Assembly: GCA_965363725.1 (NCBI GenBank)
Contig: CBDTUS010000136.1
Coordinates: 1-10,160, forward strand
Reading direction: 5' to 3'
DNA: 10,160 nt
Source of the DNA: JAGLCY01 sp965363725
Lineage (GTDB): Bacteria > Krumholzibacteriota > Krumholzibacteriia > LZORAL124-64-63
The translations under genes and the position numbers were made by a program. The first letter of the stretch is position 1, and each line of letters opens with the position of its first letter. The notes under the pieces were generated by a model. The model saw only the letters and a program-made list of their open reading frames with translations. It was not told where the DNA came from and ran no database searches. Positions 5,734 through 10,160 of the stretch are shown one piece after another.

Positions 5734-7545
5734 ATGGCACTACTCGAACTTAAAAACGTGACCCTCGCTCTGGGCGGTCCCCCGGTGCTCGACGGCGTGA
5801 ACCTGCGCATCGAGAAGGGGGAGCGCATCTGTCTGCTGGGCCGCAACGGGGAAGGGAAATCGACCCTGTTGCGCCTGCTGGCCGGGACCGTGGAACCGGA
5901 CAGCGGTGAGATCATCCGCCCGTCCGGCCTGCGGGTGGGCCGCCTGACCCAGGAACTGCCGCAGGGAATTACCGGCACCATCGGCGAGGTGGTGACGGGG
6001 GGATTCGAGGCAGCGGGGGTTGCTGCCCCCGATTGGGAACATGGCCACGAGGTTGATCGGACCCTCACCCGGGCGGGCCTGGATCCGGCCGCCGATTTCG
6101 CCACCCTGTCCACGGGCAACAAGCGCCGGGTGCTGCTGGCCCGGGCCGTGGTCATCCAGCCGGATGTCCTTCTGTTGGACGAACCCACCAACCATCTGGA
6201 CATCGACGCGATCAAGGTGCTGGAGGACGACCTGCGCCGTTTCGCGGGGACCCTGGTCTTCGTGACCCACGACCGGGCTTTCCTGCGCGGGCTGGCCCGG
6301 AGAATCGTCGAACTGGACCGCGGCCGGTTGCGCGACTGGGCCTGCGATTTCGAAACCTTCCTGCGGCGACGTGAGGAAACCATGAGGGTGGAGCAGGAAC
6401 AGAACGCCGAATTCGATCGCAAGTTGGCCGAAGAAGAGGTCTGGATCCGGCAGGGGGTCCGTGACCGCCGCACCCGCAACGAGGGTCGGGTACGCGAACT
6501 GAAAAAGATGCGGGAGGAACGTCGGGCGCGGCGCCAGCAGACCGGTGGCGTCAGGATGAATCTCCAGGATGCCGCCCGCTCGGGCAAGCTGGTGATCCGG
6601 GCCCGCGAACTCGATTTTTCCTGGGGCAGCACGCCGATCGCCCGGGATTTTTCGGCGCTGGTCCAGCGCGGCGACCGCATCGGCCTGCTGGGTCCCAACG
6701 GCTCGGGCAAGACGACCCTGCTCCGGCTGCTGCTGGGCGAACTGCAGCCCGACACGGGGACGGTGGAACTGGGCGCCAACCTGCAGGTGGCCTATTTCGA
6801 TCAGCAGCGCGACCAGTTGGACGAGGCCAAAACCGTGCTGGAGAACATTACCGACGGGAACGATCGCGTCCATTTCGAGGGGCGTTCGGTCCACGCGGTG
6901 ACCTATCTCAAGAATTTCCTGTTCACCCCTGACCGGGCGCGGGCCCCCATCTCCCATCTTTCCGGGGGAGAGCGCAACCGGCTGCTGCTGGCCCGCCTGT
7001 TCACCCGGCCGGCCAACCTGCTGGTCCTGGACGAACCCACCAACGACCTGGATTTGGAAACGGTGGAGCTTCTCGAGGAGCTGGTGGCCGATTTCGAAGG
7101 CACCCTGCTGCTGGTCAGTCACGACCGGGAATTCCTGGACAACGTGACCACCGCCACCTTTGTCCTGGAAGGGGAAGGCCGGATCACCGAGACCGTGGGG
7201 GGCTATTCGGACTGGGCCCGGGTTTCCCGGAGCACCGCTTCGAGTGAGGTTAAGTCTAAGTCCCGCAAGGACAAGCCCGTCGGCAAGCTGCCCGCAGGTG
7301 GTGAGTCCGGGGCCAAGCTGCGCCGCCTGACCTGGAAAGAGGCCCGGGAACTGGAAGCCTTGCCCACCCGGATCGAAGAGCTGGAAACCCGGCAGGCTGA
7401 GCTCCACGAATTGATGGCCGACCCCGCTTTCTACCAGGGCGGGGGCGACCGAATTGCAGCCGTCGGTTCGGAGTTGGAGACGGTGATGGGGGACCTGTCG
7501 CAAACCTATGAACGCTGGGAAGAACTCGAGGGTCGGGAATCCTGA
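5734..7545 (+). CDS. uup: ABC-F family ATPase, Uup type
   Basis: This predicts 603 residues with two ATPase cassettes and no membrane segments, typical of soluble ABC-F proteins. Cassette 1 has Walker A G-R-N-G-E-G-K-S (36-43), signature L-S-T-G-N (125-129), Walker B ending D-E-P-T-N-H-L-D (149-156) and His179. Cassette 2 has G-P-N-G-S-G-K-T (320-327), L-S-G-G-E (409-413), D-E-P-T-N-D-L-D (433-440) and His463. The linker (about 200-275) is charged and helical, with the W-I-R-Q-G-V-R-D-R-R-T-R-N-E-G-R-V-R run characteristic of Uup. A C-terminal coiled coil (532-600) with L-E-A-L-P-x-R-I-E-x-L-E also matches Uup. Members act on ribosomes or branched DNA; Uup of E. coli is linked to transposon precise excision. 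The first signature has Thr in place of the first Gly of L-S-G-G. The ATG at 5734 gives the usual N-terminus; a GTG at 5713 would add seven residues. It begins 54 bases after the heme protein gene, with no terminator between them. Confidence 0.93.
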   Translation: MALLELKNVTLALGGPPVLDGVNLRIEKGERICLLGRNGEGKSTLLRLLAGTVEPDSGEIIRPSGLRVGRLTQELPQGITGTIGEVVTGGFEAAGVAAPDWEHGHEVDRTLTRAGLDPAADFATLSTGNKRRVLLARAVVIQPDVLLLDEPTNHLDIDAIKVLEDDLRRFAGTLVFVTHDRAFLRGLARRIVELDRGRLRDWACDFETFLRRREETMRVEQEQNAEFDRKLAEEEVWIRQGVRDRRTRNEGRVRELKKMREERRARRQQTGGVRMNLQDAARSGKLVIRARELDFSWGSTPIARDFSALVQRGDRIGLLGPNGSGKTTLLRLLLGELQPDTGTVELGANLQVAYFDQQRDQLDEAKTVLENITDGNDRVHFEGRSVHAVTYLKNFLFTPDRARAPISHLSGGERNRLLLARLFTRPANLLVLDEPTNDLDLETVELLEELVADFEGTLLLVSHDREFLDNVTTATFVLEGEGRITETVGGYSDWARVSRSTASSEVKSKSRKDKPVGKLPAGGESGAKLRRLTWKEARELEALPTRIEELETRQAELHELMADPAFYQGGGDRIAAVGSELETVMGDLSQTYERWEELEGRES

Positions 7546-7552
7546 GGCCTTG

Positions 7553-7582
7553 TTGAAAAACCGGCCGCAATATCCATAGTAT
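7553..7582 (+). promoter_or_regulatory. candidate upstream promoter for korAB
   Basis: TTGAAA (7553-7558, five of six to TTGACA) is followed by an 18-base spacer and TAGTAT (7577-7582, four of six to TATAAT), just after the uup stop. It would give a 5' leader of over 200 bases. This is sequence matching only, in a locally AT-rich patch of an otherwise GC-rich region. Confidence 0.4.
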
Positions 7583-7600
7583 TTTCTTCAATGTTTTCAA

Positions 7601-7606
7601 TATAAT
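7601..7606 (+). promoter_or_regulatory. perfect -10 hexamer TATAAT upstream of korAB
   Basis: TATAAT at 7601-7606 is an exact sigma-70-type -10 match inside an AT-rich patch (7567-7608) that stands out in a GC-rich window. The -35 region at 16-18 bases is weak (AGTATT or similar), which suggests need for an activator or a different sigma factor. Transcription would begin near 7613, giving a leader of about 200 bases before korA. Confidence 0.45.
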
Positions 7607-7628
7607 ACGCCGCATTCGCTGGCGTTCG

Positions 7629-7646
7629 GGAATACCCGGGTATACC
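7629..7646. repeat. direct repeat GGWATACC with 10-base period, overlapping a 12-bp palindrome
   Basis: GGAATACC (7629-7636) and GGTATACC (7639-7646) are spaced exactly ten bases apart, seven of eight positions identical. The second unit is itself palindromic. Across the junction lies the perfect 12-bp palindrome ATACCCGGGTAT (7632-7643). The cluster begins about 16 bases after the inferred start of transcription from TATAAT, a place where a repressor would block transcription. An operator is a reasonable guess; no known regulator site is recognised. Confidence 0.4.
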
Positions 7647-7690
7647 TTTCTCAATTACACGTCAGTGGCGCGGCTCGGGGTCGTTTTTCA

Positions 7691-7735
7691 GGCCCCGGGA
7701 TATCAGCTCCCGGCCCCGGAAAACGCGGCCGGGAT
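7691..7735 (+). other. GC-rich hairpin region in the korAB leader
   Basis: CCGGGA (7695-7700) and TCCCGG (7708-7713) form a 6-bp stem with a seven-base loop, followed by further CCGG-rich segments up to about 7735 that allow alternative pairings. No U run follows the stems, so this is not a simple terminator. I recognise no riboswitch family in it and see no convincing leader-peptide ORF. Confidence 0.3.
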
Positions 7736-7792
7736 TGGCCTTGTTACCCGACTCCCTCTTCCGCCACGCCCGGTGACGGCGGGATTGAGGGC

Positions 7793-7799
7793 GAGGAGG
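7793..7799 (+). promoter_or_regulatory. distant ribosome binding site of korA
   Basis: GAGGAGG at 7793-7799 is the only Shine-Dalgarno-like sequence ahead of korA, but it lies 13 bases before the ATG at 7813, longer than usual. There is no in-frame ATG, GTG or TTG between the TGA at 7786-7788 and 7813, so the start is not in doubt. The long spacing may lower translation or reflect folding of the leader. Confidence 0.55.
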
Positions 7800-7812
7800 C
7801 GACCCGAACCTC

Positions 7813-9651
7813 ATGTCTACTGAACTCATCAGGCAAGACGATGTCACCATCCGCTTCGCCGGCGACTCCGGCGACGGAATGCAGTTGACAGGAACGCAGT
7901 TCACCGACACCACCGCCAAGGTGGGCAACGACCTGGCCACCTTCCCCGATTTTCCTTCGGAAATCCGCGCCCCTGCCGGGACCCGGGCCGGAGTGTCGGG
8001 ATACCAGATCCACTTCAGTTCCCACGACATCTACACGCCCGGCGACGCGCCGAGCGTGCTGGTGGCCATGAATCCGGCGGCCCTGATCACCAACTACAAG
8101 GATCTGCAGCCCGGCGGGATCATCCTGGCCAATACGGGTGCTTTCACCGAAAAGGACCTGAAAAAAGCCGAACTGGACAGCAACCCGCTGACCGACGGAA
8201 CACTTTCGGGTTTCCGGGTGATTGAAGAAGACATAAACCAGCGGACCATCGAGGCTCTCGCGGATACCGAGCTGGGCAAAAAAGATGTTCTTCGCTGCAA
8301 AAACTTCTACACCCTCGGCATGATGTATTGGCTTTTTAGCCGCCCCCTGGAGCCGACGCTGGAATGGTTGGACATCAAGTTCGCCAATAAGCCTGAACTG
8401 GCCGATGCCAATGGTCGTGCCCTGAAGGCCGGTTACAATCATGGTGAGTTGCTGCGGTTGTTCCAGGGTCGTTACGATGTGCCCAAGGTCGAAAACGTTC
8501 CGCCGGGCAGTTATCGGAACATCATGGGCAACCAGGCCCTGGCCATCGGCCTGGTGGCCGGCGCCCAGATGGCGGGCCTGAAGGCTTTCCTGGGGTCCTA
8601 CCCCATCACGCCGGCCACGGACATCCTGCAGTACATGTCGCTGATGAAGAACTACGACGTGATCACCTGCCAGATGGAAGACGAGATCGCGGGCATCTGT
8701 ACCGCTTTGGGCGCTTCGTTCGCCGGCCGTTTGGGTATGACAACGACCAGTGGTCCCGGTCTGGCACTCAAAACCGAGACCCTCGGCCTGGCCGTGATCA
8801 CGGAACTGCCCCTGGTGGTCGTCGACGTGCAGCGCGCCGGCCCGTCCACGGGTCTGCCGACCAAGGTCGAGCAGGCGGATCTGCTGCAGAGCATGTTCGG
8901 GCGGAACAGTGAGGCGCCTTTGCCGGTGCTGGCCTGCTCCTGTCCCGCCGATGCCTTCGAATGCGCGGTGGAGGCCTGCCGGATCGCCACGCAGTACATG
9001 ACCCCGGTGATCCTGCTGAGCGACAATTACATTGCCAACGGAGCGGAGCCCTGGAAGCTGCCCGAGATGGAGGACCTCAAGGATTTCCCGGTCGAGTTCG
9101 TGACCGATCCCGAGGGCTTCTCTCCCTACAATCGCGATGAGAAACTGGCCCGCGGCTGGGCCAAGCCGGGCACTCCCGGGCTATCCCACCGGATCGGCGG
9201 GCTGGAAAAGGACAGCAAGACGGGGAACGTCAGCCATGACCCGGAAAACCACCAGATCATGGTCAACCTGCGGAAGCAGAAGGTCGCCAATGTCGCCGAC
9301 TCGATTTCCACACCGGCGCTGAACGGACCGGATTCCGGCGATCTGCTGGTGGTGGCCTGGGGTTCGACCTACGGCGCCGCCCGCGCCGCCGTGGAGCGGA
9401 TGCATAAGGAAGGTGTGGCGGTATCGCATATGCACATGCGCCACCTGTGCCCCTTGCCTCACGGCTTGACGGAAATTTTCGCGAACTTCAAGCGGATCAT
9501 CGTGCCTGAGCTTAACATGGGCCAACTGGCCTTCGTGCTGCAGGCCGAGTTTCCCGACTTCCGTTTCGAGAAATACAACAAGGTCCAGGGCAAGCCTTTC
9601 CAGGCGCGTGAGCTCAAGGCCCATTTTGAAAAGATCCTGGAGGAGAAGTGA
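7813..9651 (+). CDS. korA: 2-oxoglutarate:ferredoxin oxidoreductase, alpha subunit (fused gamma-alpha form)
   Basis: This predicts 612 residues. With KorB it converts 2-oxoglutarate, CoA and oxidised ferredoxin to succinyl-CoA, CO2 and reduced ferredoxin in the cytoplasm, and can run in reverse in the reductive TCA cycle. Residues 11-190 are the gamma domain, with R-F-A-G-D-S-G-D-G-M-Q (14-24) and I-R-A-P-A-G-T-R-A-G-V-S-G (51-63), the latter typical of the Kor branch. Residues 235-420 are the pyrimidine-binding domain, with S-Y-P-I-T-P-A-T-D (262-270), Q-M-E-D-E-I-A (287-293), T-S-G-P-G (312-316) and V-Q-R-A-G-P-S-T-G-L-P-T-K (339-351). Residues 508-600 form the C-terminal domain. The length fits the fused two-subunit enzyme. 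The only start consistent with the in-frame upstream stop is the ATG at 7813. It overlaps korB by one base, implying coupled translation. 2-oxoacid relatives (pyruvate, isoleucine branches) are possible, but the fused layout and motifs favour 2-oxoglutarate. Confidence 0.93.
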   Translation: MSTELIRQDDVTIRFAGDSGDGMQLTGTQFTDTTAKVGNDLATFPDFPSEIRAPAGTRAGVSGYQIHFSSHDIYTPGDAPSVLVAMNPAALITNYKDLQPGGIILANTGAFTEKDLKKAELDSNPLTDGTLSGFRVIEEDINQRTIEALADTELGKKDVLRCKNFYTLGMMYWLFSRPLEPTLEWLDIKFANKPELADANGRALKAGYNHGELLRLFQGRYDVPKVENVPPGSYRNIMGNQALAIGLVAGAQMAGLKAFLGSYPITPATDILQYMSLMKNYDVITCQMEDEIAGICTALGASFAGRLGMTTTSGPGLALKTETLGLAVITELPLVVVDVQRAGPSTGLPTKVEQADLLQSMFGRNSEAPLPVLACSCPADAFECAVEACRIATQYMTPVILLSDNYIANGAEPWKLPEMEDLKDFPVEFVTDPEGFSPYNRDEKLARGWAKPGTPGLSHRIGGLEKDSKTGNVSHDPENHQIMVNLRKQKVANVADSISTPALNGPDSGDLLVVAWGSTYGAARAAVERMHKEGVAVSHMHMRHLCPLPHGLTEIFANFKRIIVPELNMGQLAFVLQAEFPDFRFEKYNKVQGKPFQARELKAHFEKILEEK

Positions 9652-10160
9652 TGAGTGAAGTCCAACAGTTGAAGGGTAAAGACTTCAAGTCGAACCAGGA
9701 AGTGCGCTGGTGCCCGGGATGCGGCGACTACTCGATCCTCAACAGCGTCCAGTCGGTTCTGGCCGAGCTCGGCCGGGACAAGGACCAGACGGTCATGGTG
9801 TCGGGTATCGGCTGCTCCAGCCGTTTTCCCTACTACATGGACACCTACGGGTTCCACGGGATCCACGGCCGGGCCAACGCCATCGCCACGGGCGTGAAGG
9901 TAGCCAACCCCGACCTGGAGACCTGGGTGATCACCGGTGACGGCGACGGTCTGTCCATCGGCGGCAACCACATGATCCATTCCCTGCGACGCAACGTGAA
10001 CCTGAAGATCATCCTGTTCAACAACGAGATCTACGGGTTGACCAAGGGCCAGTATTCCCCGACGACCCCGCAGGGGCAGAAAACGAAGACCACCCCGTTC
10101 GGTTCGGTGGACGCTCCCTTCAACCCCCTACAGCTGGCACTGGGCGCCGGGGCGACCTTC
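9651..10160 (+). CDS. korB: 2-oxoglutarate:ferredoxin oxidoreductase, beta subunit, 3'-truncated by the window edge
   Basis: 170 residues are visible and the frame is still open at the right edge; family members are usually about 280-350 residues, so roughly half is present. It supplies the diphosphate half of the thiamine diphosphate site and an iron-sulfur cluster for electron exit to ferredoxin. Visible landmarks are W-C-P-G-C-G-D-Y at 20-27 (cluster Cys21 and Cys24), G-I-G-C-S-S-R at 52-58 (Cys55, likely third ligand), H-G-R-A-N-A-I-A-T-G at 72-81, and the thiamine diphosphate/Mg motif G-D-G-D-G at 96-100 with N-N-E-I-Y-G-L-T at 124-131. The fourth cluster Cys would lie beyond the edge. 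The ATG at 9651 shares one base with the korA TGA, and GGAGGAG (9639-9645) within the end of korA is the ribosome binding site. Confidence 0.94.
   Translation, partial: MSEVQQLKGKDFKSNQEVRWCPGCGDYSILNSVQSVLAELGRDKDQTVMVSGIGCSSRFPYYMDTYGFHGIHGRANAIATGVKVANPDLETWVITGDGDGLSIGGNHMIHSLRRNVNLKIILFNNEIYGLTKGQYSPTTPQGQKTKTTPFGSVDAPFNPLQLALGAGATF

Noticed and set aside
5580..7503. Long open frames on the minus strand opposite uup (399 and 587 codons)
   Set aside because: The + strand encodes an unmistakable ABC-F protein with all motifs. The antisense translations are low-complexity, Arg/Ser/Pro- or Gln/Gly-rich, with no recognisable domain, as expected of GC-rich antisense frames.
7546..7566. GGCC/GGCC pairing after uup as a terminator
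   Set aside because: Only four base pairs around a 13-base loop, with no T run. It more likely overlaps promoter sequence for korAB.
1..10160. Mobile elements, CRISPR arrays, tRNA or rRNA genes
   Set aside because: I found no transposase or integrase-like protein, no regularly spaced repeats, no terminal inverted repeats around any block, and no cloverleaf-like sequence in the intergenic gaps.

Overview
This GC-rich window (roughly 60% GC by eye) reads as chromosomal DNA from a free-living Gram-negative-type bacterium. Two lipoproteins with lipoboxes, a TPR protein resembling the C-terminal half of serine/threonine-kinase/TPR proteins, a nickel superoxide dismutase and a two-subunit 2-oxoglutarate:ferredoxin oxidoreductase together suggest a poorly cultured lineage of the FCB type (for example Krumholzibacteriota, Eisenbacteria or Gemmatimonadota relatives). 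That placement is inference only. I see no rRNA, tRNA, CRISPR array, insertion sequence or phage signature, and no gene-free stretch longer than 300 bases.

Layout. (1) At 1-1456 on + there is a TPR protein cut by the left edge, followed 34 bases later by a small lipoprotein. (2) A strong 10-bp hairpin at 1487-1510 separates this pair from a convergent minus-strand gene (1501-4266). That gene encodes a 921-residue protein with a subtilisin-type S8 protease domain, a von Willebrand A domain with an intact MIDAS, and a C-terminal beta-rich region. It has no signal peptide. (3) A divergent intergenic region (4267-4504) leads to a + strand pair: an exported nickel superoxide dismutase (4505-4978) and a Tll0287-like (DUF3365) c-type heme lipoprotein (5014-5679). 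(4) An ABC-F ATPase of the Uup type follows (5734-7545). (5) After a 267-base gap holding promoter-like elements and a repeat/palindrome cluster, korA (7813-9651) and korB (9651 to the right edge) overlap by one base and encode 2-oxoglutarate:ferredoxin oxidoreductase.

How the genes may work together. KorAB is a low-potential, usually oxygen-sensitive enzyme that links 2-oxoglutarate and succinyl-CoA with reduced ferredoxin. The NiSOD/heme-protein pair should act outside the cytoplasmic membrane: the SOD removes superoxide, and the membrane-anchored heme protein may sense or exchange electrons with redox species nearby. The S8-vWA protein is the least conventional gene in the window and its role is unknown. 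The best candidates for something under-described are the S8-vWA fusion and the NiSOD/Tll0287-like pair. The other genes belong to recognisable families.
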